Positions 40,078-50,577 are shown, counted from the first letter of the stretch. The stretch is 64,000 nt of DNA from Roseburia_C sp031555935 (GCA_031555935.1 JAVBTX010000001.1:62001-126000), one strand, 5' to 3'. Notes: a model not told the origin generated them from the sequence alone. Numbers and translations: made by a program.

Positions 40078-41799
40078 CTATAAACTAAACTGTTTTGTAA
40101 TCGAAGATAGCTTTTGGGATGATACTTCCACTTCCTTCATATTTTGTACCAGTCCATGTGATTCCCCTGATATATCAGCACTTAAACCAGCCATGTTCGA
40201 AGTTTCTCCGGCTCCGTTTTGAGTGGCGGCACTGATTTCATGGATTGAATGAATAATCCCCTGAGTGGACGTTAATAGCTGTTTTGATGCTCCATTAAAA
40301 TCCTGAGTCATCCCACTCATGTAGTCCGCATCTTTGTTATAGCTATTTGTCGCCTTTAACATTTTTTCATAATCATCCATTATATCCGTAGCAACATAAT
40401 TCAGTAAGTCATTGGAACGCATTGTTAGATTGGAAACTGCTGAATTTACTTTTTTTGTAATCACCTGAATCTTGGAAACCGTATTTTCTGAATTTTCCGC
40501 AAGACTGCCGATTTCACCGGCAACAACTGCGAAGCCTCTTCCGGATTCCCCGGCTCTTGCTGCTTCGATGGATGCATTTAATGCCAGTAGGTTAGTCTGG
40601 CTCGTAATTTCCAAAATAGCTTCTGCCAACTGGCTGATTTCTTCCACAGCCTTGGAATCTTCCAGTGCCTGATCCAGTCCTTCTTTTATCTCACCAAAAA
40701 CCTTGTTCGCCTTATTTCTGGAATCCATAATATTCCGGTTTAATGTCACGGCTCTTTCATGGATTTCCTCAGCCATAGTATATCCGGAATCTGCTTTTTG
40801 AGCCAACATTCCCATGGACTCCTCCATCTCATTGGATACATCCAGCACATACTCGGCAGATGCACTGGTTTCCTCCATTCCGGCGGATAATTTCTGGGTC
40901 GCTTCTGAAGTATCAACCAGTTCTCGGTTAATACTTCCCAACGTTACATTCGCTGATTGAATCTGAATATCAAGAGCCTCTGATTCCTGCTTAATTTCCA
41001 TCACGGTCTGACGCATATTTTCTCGCATCTGCACGATATCATTCGCCAACGTTCCCATCTCATCCTTACGCTCGAGATACTTCTTAGGAATCCGATACGT
41101 CAAATCCTTGGCCGCCACATGCTCAGATAAAACCTTTATTTCTTCGATTGGTTTCAGTATCCCAGTTCCCAATGCCGCCGCAATGCCAGTGGCAAAAATA
41201 AGCGCCACAAGCGAAACTGAAATAATCTGAATCGAACCATTCCGGTCTGCTTTATCTATTCTTGCATTCACCTTGGCCGCATGGCTGTCATTCCAGACAG
41301 AGCAGTTCTCTAAGACCGCCATAAATGATGCCACACTTTCGCCATATTTACCATTTAATAAGTTAATTGCTTCATCGAGATTACCCTGCCGGTACTTCTC
41401 AATTATTTCTGTTCTGGACTGTATGTATGCTTCGGATATGTTCTGTACCTCCGTAAATGCTGCTCTATCCTCTTCTTCAACCAGAACTTCCTCATAAGCC
41501 TTTAGTACTTCCTGAATCTTATCCCAATTCTCATCTAACTCCGCCAGTAGGCTGTCAACTTGCTCCTGATTCGCTTCCAATGACATTTTATATAATATTA
41601 ATTGGTCATTATTCAGTAATATCTCAGCCTGCCGCATATTTGCCATACCCAGATATGCATCAAAATACAGCTTATCACTGCTCGTATTCACAATTGCCAA
41701 ATCAATAAACCCGATAATTCCCACGGTTAACAATAACGCTGATATAATAGAAAAGCCAAAAGAAAACTTCGCTTTTACCTTCATATTCCTAAACCACAT
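40078..41799 (-). CDS. Methyl-accepting chemotaxis protein
   Basis: The protein has 573 residues. Membrane segments are at about 11-34 and 188-210, with a four-helix-bundle sensor (4HB type) between them. HAMP follows (about 212-265), then the signalling domain with the hairpin tip motif EAARAGESGRGFAVVAGEI. The ATG at 41799 has AAAGGA 8 nt upstream; the ATG at 41805 is too close to it. It is the third gene on this strand after the hybrid kinase and the solute-binding lipoprotein, so the three may respond to the same ligand. It suggests a motile organism. Confidence 0.94.
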   Translation of the reverse strand: MWFRNMKVKAKFSFGFSIISALLLTVGIIGFIDLAIVNTSSDKLYFDAYLGMANMRQAEILLNNDQLILYKMSLEANQEQVDSLLAELDENWDKIQEVLKAYEEVLVEEEDRAAFTEVQNISEAYIQSRTEIIEKYRQGNLDEAINLLNGKYGESVASFMAVLENCSVWNDSHAAKVNARIDKADRNGSIQIISVSLVALIFATGIAAALGTGILKPIEEIKVLSEHVAAKDLTYRIPKKYLERKDEMGTLANDIVQMRENMRQTVMEIKQESEALDIQIQSANVTLGSINRELVDTSEATQKLSAGMEETSASAEYVLDVSNEMEESMGMLAQKADSGYTMAEEIHERAVTLNRNIMDSRNKANKVFGEIKEGLDQALEDSKAVEEISQLAEAILEITSQTNLLALNASIEAARAGESGRGFAVVAGEIGSLAENSENTVSKIQVITKKVNSAVSNLTMRSNDLLNYVATDIMDDYEKMLKATNSYNKDADYMSGMTQDFNGASKQLLTSTQGIIHSIHEISAATQNGAGETSNMAGLSADISGESHGLVQNMKEVEVSSQKLSSITKQFSL

Positions 41800-41865
41800 A
41801 TTCATATTCCTTTCGCTTTTCGCACAGTATTATTCTAATTTGTATTTCATGTTCAATTCACTTTT

Positions 41866-43320
41866 TTACAAAATAACGTCTTGCAGCTTTGCCTCAAAGT
41901 CAGTTACCCACTCCTCAAAATTATCGTCTGTGTTGAACAGTTCAATGGCCTCTTTGCGGCTCATACCTTCTTGCATCAGCTGTAAAATGGCCTCTTTATC
42001 TGCCACAGCCTTATCCTGTAAATGATATTCGAGGATATTACGAGCGGAGGTTCCGCCATCAAAGGCTTTGTTGGTATAAAGTTCAGCCGTATCCATCTCT
42101 TCCAGCGCAATTTTTAGCACGTTATCCGCAATTTCACTAATGGACTGATCCTTTTCAGAAATCTTGGCCTTCAAGGTGTCATAATCAATCGCCTCTTTTT
42201 TGACGGGCATATAACCGCTGAGGGCAGCAAAGGTAGAGTTATTATTTGTGTCGGTGAACCATTTTAGAAATTCCACACTGGCATACTCTTCCTCCGGTGT
42301 GGACTTGGTAACCGTCATGCCGGCTCCTTGCTGTACCATGATATTCTTCCCATCCTTGAAATGAGGAGCTGGCAAGACCACAAAATCAATGGCATAGGTT
42401 TCGCCATTTGTTGTAACTTCACTCGGGAAATAGGCTGCGGAGGAGGTGGAACCAACATAGGACAAAATATCTCCGACCTTGGCATCATCGCTGCGGAACG
42501 TACCATAGGAAGTGAAATAACCACTAATATACGGAACATAATAATTATCCCAAATCTTTTTCATCACATCCTTGTTGACGTTCAGTGTGCATTTTCCAGC
42601 CTCGACCTGAAAAATCTCGGTGTTAAATTCTTTTGAGGATACAATAAACATATTCGCAATCGAATCGCGGCCGTAGAAAGCTTTTCCATCATCAGGAACA
42701 GAAGGCGTTTTCGCATCTGTCCAATCATAATACAGCGCGGCTACCTGTGAAAGTCCCTCCAATGTCGAGAGATCATCATAGGTGAGGTTCTTAGCCTGTG
42801 CAAAAGACTCCCAGTCGGTACCGTTTAACAGCATAATCTCGGTTGACTTAGCAATCGGGAAAATGCGAAGCTCGCCGTTTTGACCAATCTTACCTTCTTC
42901 GATGTAAGATTCCAAATACTGCTGTTGTTCCTCTTCTGTAAAATAGTCACCAAGATTGGCTAGAATCCCCATCTTCTCTGCTTCATAAGCAGTATCAGCA
43001 TATGAAGCAAAAATATTAGGTATATCACGACTACCAACCTCTTGCTTAACAGACGCAAGAACGGCTTTCTCCAGGTCGGCGACATTTCCATAATTATGCC
43101 CCTCAACAATGATACCCATTTCTTTGCCAACCGTATCGTTGAAATCCTGCAGCATGCTGTCAAATGCATTTAGAATCGCACCGTTATAATAATGCCATAC
43201 GGAAATAACAATCGGATTTCTAGGGTCTAAGGTAACGGTTTTTGTATCTTTTTTGCATCCGCTCAAACATGTCAACAAAAGTGAAATGAGTAGGATTAAG
43301 GAAAGTGCTTTCTTTTTCAT
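41866..43320 (-). CDS. Family 1 extracellular solute-binding lipoprotein
   Basis: The protein has 484 residues. The lipobox is LTCLSGC. The mature part has the family 1 (sugar-type) pattern: VISVWHYYNG, then DIPNIFASYADTAYE and VTKSTPEEEYASVEFLKWF. No ABC permease or ATPase gene is adjacent. It starts 14 bp after the hybrid kinase gene, so the protein probably binds a ligand and presents it to the kinase, or to the chemoreceptor downstream. That role is inference from context. Confidence 0.9.
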   Translation of the reverse strand: MKKKALSLILLISLLLTCLSGCKKDTKTVTLDPRNPIVISVWHYYNGAILNAFDSMLQDFNDTVGKEMGIIVEGHNYGNVADLEKAVLASVKQEVGSRDIPNIFASYADTAYEAEKMGILANLGDYFTEEEQQQYLESYIEEGKIGQNGELRIFPIAKSTEIMLLNGTDWESFAQAKNLTYDDLSTLEGLSQVAALYYDWTDAKTPSVPDDGKAFYGRDSIANMFIVSSKEFNTEIFQVEAGKCTLNVNKDVMKKIWDNYYVPYISGYFTSYGTFRSDDAKVGDILSYVGSTSSAAYFPSEVTTNGETYAIDFVVLPAPHFKDGKNIMVQQGAGMTVTKSTPEEEYASVEFLKWFTDTNNNSTFAALSGYMPVKKEAIDYDTLKAKISEKDQSISEIADNVLKIALEEMDTAELYTNKAFDGGTSARNILEYHLQDKAVADKEAILQLMQEGMSRKEAIELFNTDDNFEEWVTDFEAKLQDVIL

Positions 43321-43334
43321 AATGATACCTCTCT

Positions 43335-46300
43335 TTAAAATATTTTATTAAGTAACTCTTGCAATTTTTCTATATCAATTGGTTTAGAAACATGCCCGTT
43401 CATGCCAGCTTCAATGGAGCGATTCATATCCTCATTAAAGGCGTTGGCAGTCATTGCGACAATCGGTATGGTCGCAGCATCCGGATGACTTTTACTCTTT
43501 CTGATTTCACGAGTGGCAGTCAGTCCATCCATTCCCGGCATTTGGATATCCATAAAGATAATATCAAAATTACCTGGTGCAGATTGAAGGAAGATGTCGA
43601 CCGCTGGCTGTCCATCCATTGCCACGGTAATGGAAAATCCCATTTCTTTTAGGATAAATTCCGCAATTTCAATATTAATCTCGTTATCCTCTACCAATAA
43701 AGCGTGTTTACCAAAGAAGCCTGGAGGCTGATTCGTGTGAGGACTAGAGTCTGGCTGAAGAATGTCGGCAAAGGGAAGCGTTAGTGTAAAGAAAAAGTCG
43801 GAGCCTTCTCCCAAAGCACTATGCAATTCAAATTTAGAGCCCATCGAATTAATAATTCCATTGCTGATGGCTAATCCCAGCCCGGTGCCACCCTTTTGTC
43901 TAATTCCCGATTCCGATTGCTCGAAAGCTTGGAATATCAGCATTTGTTCATCAAGCTTGATTCCTACGCCAGTGTCTCGGACAGAGAATAAATACGTTCC
44001 CAAATCTCCGTCATTTGCTGCTTGTCGAATGGTTAATGTTACTTGCCCGCCGGTATCGGTGAATTTCGATGCATTACTAAGCAGGTTGATGATGACTTGG
44101 CGTAAGCGGTATTCATCACCCCAAATACCAGCATTGGTGTAATCGCGGACAACAGTGAATTGTAAGCCCTTTGTCTCAATCGGTGAACGCATTAATACTT
44201 CAATGCTTTCGATGAAGGTATCGAGTGAAAATGGCTTACAATCAATTTTCATTTTACCACTTTCAATGCGAGACATATCTAATACGTCATTGATCAATAG
44301 CAAAAGATGATTGGCAGAAAAATCAATCTTTTGGAGACAGTCCCTGACACGCTCTTTTTCGTCAAGTTTTTCTTTGGCAATGTTAGTCATACCAATAATT
44401 GCATTCATCGGCGTCCTAATTTCATGAGAAATGCGGGAAAGGAATTCACTCTTCGATTTACTTGCATTATTTGATTTTTCTATATTGAGATGCGCCGAAA
44501 TAATTTTACTGGTTTCCTGTAGATTGTAAAGTTCAGCATCATTCCATACGCGGCCGTATGTACTCTTGAACAAAATACGGCCGGTGTGGATACCGTTTTC
44601 ATATAAAGTACAGCAGAAGGTGCTAAAGAGCTCTTCTGGTTTCACACATAATAACTTTTTTAGTCCTTCAGGATAGGACCCGACATCATCACTATCATAC
44701 AATAGTGTGCCGTTCTCCCAGGTCAGTGTGTCAAAGAAATCAAAATCAGCACGGTCTATTTTCTGAATATGGTCGGACTGTTCATTTTGTGAATCGGCAC
44801 TCCATTGGTATGCAATATGGTTGGTATTAAAATCACTATCATAGCTACAGATTAAGACCTCATTTAAATCAAACAAAGAGCCTATTAATCTGAGCAGGAG
44901 CCGGATTGCACTAGGAATATCTCCGGTACTCTCAAATAGTTCAAAGGTAATTCCAACAATGTTTTCTTTTGTAATGTTTAATGAAATCAATACCGGTTTC
45001 GGAGATATTGTAAATGGACGATTCAATGCGTCACCACTTAATGTACTATGTAATACCGGCACTCCATCAGTAGAACTGAGCATAGCAACACTTGCTTGAC
45101 GCAGGATTGCTCTATAATCAGAGGTATTGCAAGCGGATGCAATTCCGATTTGAGGCTTCCATTCATAGCGGCTGAATGCTTCACTTGGGAAGACCCTGGC
45201 AATATAGGAGCAAAACTTTTGACAGAGCATAGCGGCGATATTCTCTTGTGTATCGGGAAGAAAAACCACAAAATCTTCATTGCTTAGGCGAACTACACTG
45301 ATATTGCCATCCAGAGACTGATTGACATGGCGGCTGAGAAGCCCAAGAACCAGCCCGGCAAAAACACGACCATAATATGCTTCCAACTCCTCAAGAAGCT
45401 GGAGACGTACATAACAGATGCTAAATGTATGGATGAGGTCTTTCTTTTTTATAAATGAATCCAATAGAACATTGCCATATTCTGCATTATAAAATCCGGT
45501 GGTCAAATCGCGTCGACTTGCTTCCATCTCAGCTATCTGTTCACGCTTTTGATTGGTGATGTTTCTAGCGGTTCCGATTAATTTCTGAAGTGTTCCGGCA
45601 TCGTCAAAGATCAGGGAGACCTTAAAAACCATCCAGTAATATCCCTCTTCCGGTTCGGTGTCAGTTATATGAGGTAGTAGATTAGCCGTAACCCGGATTT
45701 CCAAAGGCGTCTCTACCGGATTGCGTAAAAAGTTGTTGACCGTATCGATATCCATGGGGTGAAAGATGAACCCCTGATTTATTTTTTCGGAGAAATTGTC
45801 TGCCGTCCTTGTTGAAAGCCGTGATGCATCATTCTCGGTGAAGAAATATAGTAAGAAACGATCTTTTTCAAACTCATACTCGATGAATGTTTCAGTTGCA
45901 TTTTCCAAGGCCAGCAAATATCGCTCTCTTTCTTCTCGCAGAGCGATATCCATATCCTTCCGTTTCGCCTTCATTTCGTTAAGCGTAGAACATAAGAGGG
46001 ATATTTCATAAGCATTTCTTCCATTTAGGGTAATTGGTTCGTCGGGGAGATTGTTCTCAATCTGGTTACCGATTTTGGTTAGCGGTGAGGTGATTGTCTT
46101 GATGATAAAAGCCAGTGCGATGACACCTAAAACAAATGCTAAGGCAGAGCTTAGCAGGATGCCAGTGAGCACGCTTTGCGCCGGTGCGAAGAGCACTCTA
46201 TCTGTATTAACCGCAGCCAGGGCCCATTGCCGATTTGAAAAAGGTGCGTTTGAATTATATAACTTGATTGGGTGTAGGACAAGCTGGGAAGGGTCAAGGC

Positions 46301-47306
46301 TATCACTTGCAAATGAAAAAGTGTTGTTTTGCGTGTCACTTTCTTTTATTGTAACCTCCTCACTGGAGTTCAGCATACGCTTTAAATAGCTGCCGTTGAT
46401 TTCGCTCACATCGCAGACAAGTGTGTCGTTTGATTTTGAATCGGTATCATAATTAATGAGCATATAACCGCCCTGCCCGGATTCGCCAAAATCTAAATAT
46501 GGAAAAAAACTCATCAGCTGCTTATCCTGAATCTCAGAGCCGATGATGGCAACCACCTGTCCATTCATCAGTATGGGACGTGAATAGGTAATACATCTGT
46601 TAGAATCCTGAGCCGACTGGGAATTGATATAATAGGGGCGACTCCAATAGGACATATCCGAAGAGCTAAGTTCGCTCTCCTGTCCTGAAAATGAAAGCAG
46701 ATTATGGTAAATATCCCACTGTTCTTTGTTTTCTGGTGTGATAACGAACGCTTCCTCCCAAAGGCTATCGAGTGAAATCTTATGTTTTCTGGCAATGTCA
46801 TTCGCTCCTTTCAGACAGAGAACATCTGAATAATCTGCTGGCGTGGAAATGGGGTCAAGGTCACGAAAATAAACCGCTTGACAAGCAACCGGCTCGGTAT
46901 TGTTGATATCGTTATTGTCAATGAAATAAATAAAGGTACCTGTCGATGATGTCAAACGCAAGGTACTAAGGACTGAATCAGAAAGTTCGCTTAAAATTTC
47001 CTTAACTGCTACTGGATTCGCTAAAATTTCTTCGGTTGTTACCCTCTCGCTTTCAGCGTAGGCTTCAATGACTTCGATTGTTTTGTTTTCCAGAAGATCA
47101 ATATTTGACCAATTTCGCACCATTTTATTCTCAAGTGCAATCGCCCGGCTGTCAACATTACCCCGAAGATTTTCAATGGCATTGTTCTTTAGGGAGCTAA
47201 TTGTTCCATTGGTAAATAAAACCGTTCCAATCAGCAACGATTGCAAAATCATGATACCAATCACAGGTAATAAGAGCTTTATGTAAATAGAATTCTTTTT
47301 TATCAT
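43335..47306 (-). CDS. Large transmembrane hybrid sensor histidine kinase
   Basis: The protein has about 1323 residues from ATG 47306, which has only a weak ribosome site; a TTG at 47372 is the alternative. Order: membrane segment (about 10-30), double-Cache-like outer sensor (30-375), second segment (380-405), HAMP, coiled coil, PAS (about 460-590), a degenerate GGDEF-like domain (600-740, with LSNED where GGDEF is expected), a GAF-like domain (about 780-940), HisKA (SHEIRTPMNAIIGM), HATPase (GGTGLGLAISNGI) and a receiver with Asp in DIIFMDIQMPGMDG. No output gene is adjacent, so the signal must pass on elsewhere. It forms an operon with the solute-binding lipoprotein. Confidence 0.92.
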   Translation of the reverse strand: MIKKNSIYIKLLLPVIGIMILQSLLIGTVLFTNGTISSLKNNAIENLRGNVDSRAIALENKMVRNWSNIDLLENKTIEVIEAYAESERVTTEEILANPVAVKEILSELSDSVLSTLRLTSSTGTFIYFIDNNDINNTEPVACQAVYFRDLDPISTPADYSDVLCLKGANDIARKHKISLDSLWEEAFVITPENKEQWDIYHNLLSFSGQESELSSSDMSYWSRPYYINSQSAQDSNRCITYSRPILMNGQVVAIIGSEIQDKQLMSFFPYLDFGESGQGGYMLINYDTDSKSNDTLVCDVSEINGSYLKRMLNSSEEVTIKESDTQNNTFSFASDSLDPSQLVLHPIKLYNSNAPFSNRQWALAAVNTDRVLFAPAQSVLTGILLSSALAFVLGVIALAFIIKTITSPLTKIGNQIENNLPDEPITLNGRNAYEISLLCSTLNEMKAKRKDMDIALREERERYLLALENATETFIEYEFEKDRFLLYFFTENDASRLSTRTADNFSEKINQGFIFHPMDIDTVNNFLRNPVETPLEIRVTANLLPHITDTEPEEGYYWMVFKVSLIFDDAGTLQKLIGTARNITNQKREQIAEMEASRRDLTTGFYNAEYGNVLLDSFIKKKDLIHTFSICYVRLQLLEELEAYYGRVFAGLVLGLLSRHVNQSLDGNISVVRLSNEDFVVFLPDTQENIAAMLCQKFCSYIARVFPSEAFSRYEWKPQIGIASACNTSDYRAILRQASVAMLSSTDGVPVLHSTLSGDALNRPFTISPKPVLISLNITKENIVGITFELFESTGDIPSAIRLLLRLIGSLFDLNEVLICSYDSDFNTNHIAYQWSADSQNEQSDHIQKIDRADFDFFDTLTWENGTLLYDSDDVGSYPEGLKKLLCVKPEELFSTFCCTLYENGIHTGRILFKSTYGRVWNDAELYNLQETSKIISAHLNIEKSNNASKSKSEFLSRISHEIRTPMNAIIGMTNIAKEKLDEKERVRDCLQKIDFSANHLLLLINDVLDMSRIESGKMKIDCKPFSLDTFIESIEVLMRSPIETKGLQFTVVRDYTNAGIWGDEYRLRQVIINLLSNASKFTDTGGQVTLTIRQAANDGDLGTYLFSVRDTGVGIKLDEQMLIFQAFEQSESGIRQKGGTGLGLAISNGIINSMGSKFELHSALGEGSDFFFTLTLPFADILQPDSSPHTNQPPGFFGKHALLVEDNEINIEIAEFILKEMGFSITVAMDGQPAVDIFLQSAPGNFDIIFMDIQMPGMDGLTATREIRKSKSHPDAATIPIVAMTANAFNEDMNRSIEAGMNGHVSKPIDIEKLQELLNKIF

Positions 47307-47410
47307 TATTTTATCCACGCTTTGACTATGTTTCTCTAAATTATACTTTAGTTTGTTACTAAGTTCAACCAATTTTAAGATTCTGATTTGAAATATAAAA
47401 AATAAAAATA

Positions 47411-47439
47411 CGCTTCACAGATTCATCATCTGCAAAGCG
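47411..47439 (-). terminator. Terminator of the DUF1307 lipoprotein gene
   Basis: CGCTT..CAGA pairs with TCTG..AAGCG with an internal 2-nt mismatch. The minus strand continues TATTTTTATTTTTT. It lies 11 bp past the stop. Confidence 0.8.
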
Positions 47440-47449
47440 CATCACTTCT

Positions 47450-47896
47450 TTATTCTACGACTTCCATGCCTGAGCTTTCTAGGTTTTCAACTGTCAATTT
47501 TAATGAAACCACATCACCTTCACCATCAACTGGCAACATCCCGGTACCTGCCAAACTCTTTATCATATCTTTGTTGGTAAAATCAAATGACATTACTTCT
47601 TTAAGCTCTGTATCTGTTATTTCATATGTATACTCAGCACCTTCTACATTTAATGTTTCTTCATAACTCATGGCTGTTTGTTCCATCGCTGCAATTTGTT
47701 CTTCAGAATAATCAGCAAGATTTAATACTGTTGTTTGAGTCATCTTTGTTACAATATCACCTTTGGCCTCGAGTTCTGACTCTACCTTTGCACCATTCTG
47801 CTCTATTGCAAGCTTCACTGTCTGCTCTTTGCCGCCACAGCCGGCAATCATCAGCACACCAATACATACCACCATCAATTTCCATACTTTTTTCAT
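47450..47896 (-). CDS. DUF1307 (YehR-like) lipoprotein
   Basis: The protein has 148 residues with lipobox MIAGCGG. The mature part matches the small YehR/DUF1307 lipoproteins, including the TQTTVLNLADYSEEQIAAM stretch and the closing VENLESSGMEVVE. Function is unknown. It is transcribed alone, between the MGMT-family gene and the hybrid kinase gene. Confidence 0.85.
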   Translation of the reverse strand: MKKVWKLMVVCIGVLMIAGCGGKEQTVKLAIEQNGAKVESELEAKGDIVTKMTQTTVLNLADYSEEQIAAMEQTAMSYEETLNVEGAEYTYEITDTELKEVMSFDFTNKDMIKSLAGTGMLPVDGEGDVVSLKLTVENLESSGMEVVE

Positions 47897-47991
47897 TTGC
47901 TTTCTCCTTTTAATATAATTTTTGATAACATGTATATATTATATCCTATTCTTTCCATATAAGCTACTTTATTCTGGTTTTATAATTAAAT

Positions 47992-48309
47992 TTAGTATGC
48001 CCACGTTGTTTCCATCTGGTACTTTTTCATATCCACAAAATCGCCAAGAAATTCCACACCTTCTGCTTCGAGCAACTCACGTTGTCTGTCTACGCCATTT
48101 AAGGCAAATGCTGGGGATGTCTTTCCCTCCTTCGTAACCACCCTATGACATGGCAGCTCTTCGGGATTACATACGTTTAGTGCATAACCGACCACTCTCG
48201 ACCACCGTCGGTTTCCGGCCAACGCTGCCACTTGCCCATATGATGCCACTTGACCATACGGAATCGTGCGCACAACATCATAAATTTTTTCAAAGGTATT
48301 CTTCGCCAC
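47992..48309 (-). CDS. MGMT-family (Ogt/ATL-like) DNA alkylation-repair protein
   Basis: The protein has 105 residues and only the C-terminal DNA-binding domain of the family. The helix-turn-helix region is IPYGQVASYGQVAALAG. The active-site motif PCHRVV keeps its Cys, unlike the alkyltransferase-like proteins with Trp there. It ends with ALNGVDRQRELLEAEGVEF. The start is GTG 48309, with GGGGG about 8 nt upstream. It may repair O6-alkylguanine, but the short form is often described only as MGMT family. Confidence 0.9.
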   Translation of the reverse strand: MAKNTFEKIYDVVRTIPYGQVASYGQVAALAGNRRWSRVVGYALNVCNPEELPCHRVVTKEGKTSPAFALNGVDRQRELLEAEGVEFLGDFVDMKKYQMETTWAY

Positions 48310-48348
48310 TTAAGTCCAGCCCCCATTTTTCATTAGTATACTGTCTTC

Positions 48349-50559
48349 CTATAATTTTAGCTTCGAAAAAGCATCCGCAAAAGCATTGTTGATTGGTCCC
48401 TCTGCTTCTTTTTTTTGCTTGTTCATGTAAGTAGCAACGTCTTTTTTCGAAACCCCGCCGCCACTTTCTTTTTTACGTTTCTCGAATGCTGACAGTTTTT
48501 CTCTGAAACCACAAACACAAGTAAATTTCTTATCCTCGCCATCACCGACCATTTCCATCTTCTTGTGGCACTGTGGGCAGCGGGCATTGGTCACCCGGGA
48601 TAGGCTCTTGCGATAACCGCATTCCCGGTCTTGGCAGACCAGCATCCGACCATGTTTGCCGTTCACCTCTAACATCAGCTTGCCACACTCTGGACACTTT
48701 TTGCTGGTTAGATTGTCATGCTTGTAGGTTTTCGATGAGGCTTTAATATCACCAACAACGTCCACTGTATAGCTGCGAATTTCTGCTTCAAATTCTCTTT
48801 TGTCGGCTTTGCCTTTTGCAATATCTGAAAATTTTTGCTCCCAACGAGCCGTCAGCTCGGGTGAAGTCAGTCCTTGTGGCGCCAAATCAAGCACCTGACG
48901 ACCTTTTGAAGTCAAATGAATGTACTCGTTTTTCTTTTCCATCATAAAGCTGTTAAATAATTTTTCAATAATATCTGCTCTGGTGGCCACGGTTCCAAGT
49001 CCCCCCGTTTCGCCAAGCGTTTTTGCCAAATTCTTATCGTTGCTGTCCATGTATTTGACTGGATTCTCCATTGCGGCTAACAAGGTCGCCTCGGTAAACG
49101 GCTGTGGTGGTTTGGTCTGTCCTTCGGTAATCTTGCCGCCAGTAAAAGTGATTTGCTGACCCTTTGAAAAGACTGGCAGATTCTCCTGACCCTCGTACAC
49201 TTCATTCGAACCGTCTGCTTCATCTGAATTTTCTACACCTAAGCTTGCGGTCCGTTCGGCAACAGCTTTCCAGCCCGCCTGAATAATGGTCTTGCCCTTG
49301 ACTCGGAATTTCTCACCGCCGCAGTTAGCAATTACTTCCGTCTGCTCATACTCACATGGTGGCAAAAGCACTGCTAAGAAACGACTAACTACCAATTCGT
49401 AAATTTTGCGTTCACCAAATTCCAGTTCATTTAAACGAATACTGTTTTCGGTCGGAATAATCGCATGGTGGTCAGATACCTTACTATTATCCACAAAGGA
49501 CTTGTTGCCCTTGATTGGTGCTTGTAATATCTTTGTACAGATAGCAGTATAGTCTCCACCACGGCAAGCTTTTACCCGCTCTGCCAACGTGCCGACGATG
49601 TCATCTGTTAAATAACGAGAATCCGTTCGCGGATAGGTCACGACCTTATGATGCTCGTACAGATTTTGCATATAGTTTAAGGTCTGTTTTGCCGAAAAAC
49701 TATATTTTTTATTTGCATCCTGCTGCAATGTCGTCAAATCATAGAGTGACGGCGCATAGGATTTTTTCGCCTTTTTTTGTACCTCAGTTACCGTTCCCTT
49801 AGCATCCTTTGTCTTTGATACAACTGCTTCAATTTCTTTTTTATCAAAGGTTGTTGTGCTGCCACTTTTTGCTGATACCCAGTTCCAAGTCACACTTGCC
49901 CCTTGAAGCTTATAGCCATAGTAGTTCTGTGGCTTAAACTGGCGAATCTGTTCAGCTCGGCTGGCTATCATCGCCAGCGTCGGGGTCTGCACCCGACCAC
50001 AGGAAAGCTGCGCATTATGCTTCGTTGTCAGCGCTCTGGTTGCATTCAAGCCAACTAGCCAATCAGCTTCTGCTCTGGCAACCGCGGCTTCGTACAACTT
50101 TTGATATTCTCTCGCATCTTTTAAATGCGCGAATCCTTCTTTGATTGCTTTATCAGTAACCGAAGATATCCACAGACGTTTCATCGGCTTCTTCACACCA
50201 GCTTTTTTAATAATCCAGCGGGCAACCAGCTCACCTTCCCGACCAGCATCAGTGGCAATAATAATGGTACTAATATCCTTACGAAACATCTGTGCTTTGA
50301 CCGTTTGATATTGTTTGCCGGTCTTTTTAATCACCTGGATTTCTAATTTTTCCGGCAGCATTGGCAAGGTTTCTAATTTCCATTCCTTCCAATGCTCACC
50401 ATAACTTTCTGGGTCTGACAACTCGACAAGATGTCCGAGTGCCCATGTGACAACGTAGTCCTTTCCTTCCAGAAATCCATTTCCACCTTGTTTACATCCT
50501 AACACCCGTGCAATATCACGACCTACGCTGGGTTTTTCCGCAATTACTAATGACTTCAT
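48349..50559 (-). CDS. topB: DNA topoisomerase III
   Basis: The protein has 736 residues and is a type IA topoisomerase. The Toprim domain starts with LVIAEKPSVGRDIARVLG and holds TDAGREGEL. The catalytic Tyr is in VVTYPRTDSRYL near residue 308. The C-terminal part has two zinc-ribbon-like Cys motifs, CPECGKLMLEVNG..CQDRECGY and CPQCHKKMEM..CVCGF. It resolves catenanes and recombination intermediates. It is a chromosomal-type gene with no conjugative neighbours, and it follows the acetyltransferase gene by 18 bp. Confidence 0.95.
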   Translation of the reverse strand: MKSLVIAEKPSVGRDIARVLGCKQGGNGFLEGKDYVVTWALGHLVELSDPESYGEHWKEWKLETLPMLPEKLEIQVIKKTGKQYQTVKAQMFRKDISTIIIATDAGREGELVARWIIKKAGVKKPMKRLWISSVTDKAIKEGFAHLKDAREYQKLYEAAVARAEADWLVGLNATRALTTKHNAQLSCGRVQTPTLAMIASRAEQIRQFKPQNYYGYKLQGASVTWNWVSAKSGSTTTFDKKEIEAVVSKTKDAKGTVTEVQKKAKKSYAPSLYDLTTLQQDANKKYSFSAKQTLNYMQNLYEHHKVVTYPRTDSRYLTDDIVGTLAERVKACRGGDYTAICTKILQAPIKGNKSFVDNSKVSDHHAIIPTENSIRLNELEFGERKIYELVVSRFLAVLLPPCEYEQTEVIANCGGEKFRVKGKTIIQAGWKAVAERTASLGVENSDEADGSNEVYEGQENLPVFSKGQQITFTGGKITEGQTKPPQPFTEATLLAAMENPVKYMDSNDKNLAKTLGETGGLGTVATRADIIEKLFNSFMMEKKNEYIHLTSKGRQVLDLAPQGLTSPELTARWEQKFSDIAKGKADKREFEAEIRSYTVDVVGDIKASSKTYKHDNLTSKKCPECGKLMLEVNGKHGRMLVCQDRECGYRKSLSRVTNARCPQCHKKMEMVGDGEDKKFTCVCGFREKLSAFEKRKKESGGGVSKKDVATYMNKQKKEAEGPINNAFADAFSKLKL

Positions 50560-50577
50560 TTATGTTGTTCCTTCCTA

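Noticed and set aside
48349..50559. topB as sign of a conjugative element
   Set aside because: No relaxase, coupling protein or type IV secretion gene is present nearby, and the neighbours are ordinary chromosomal genes.
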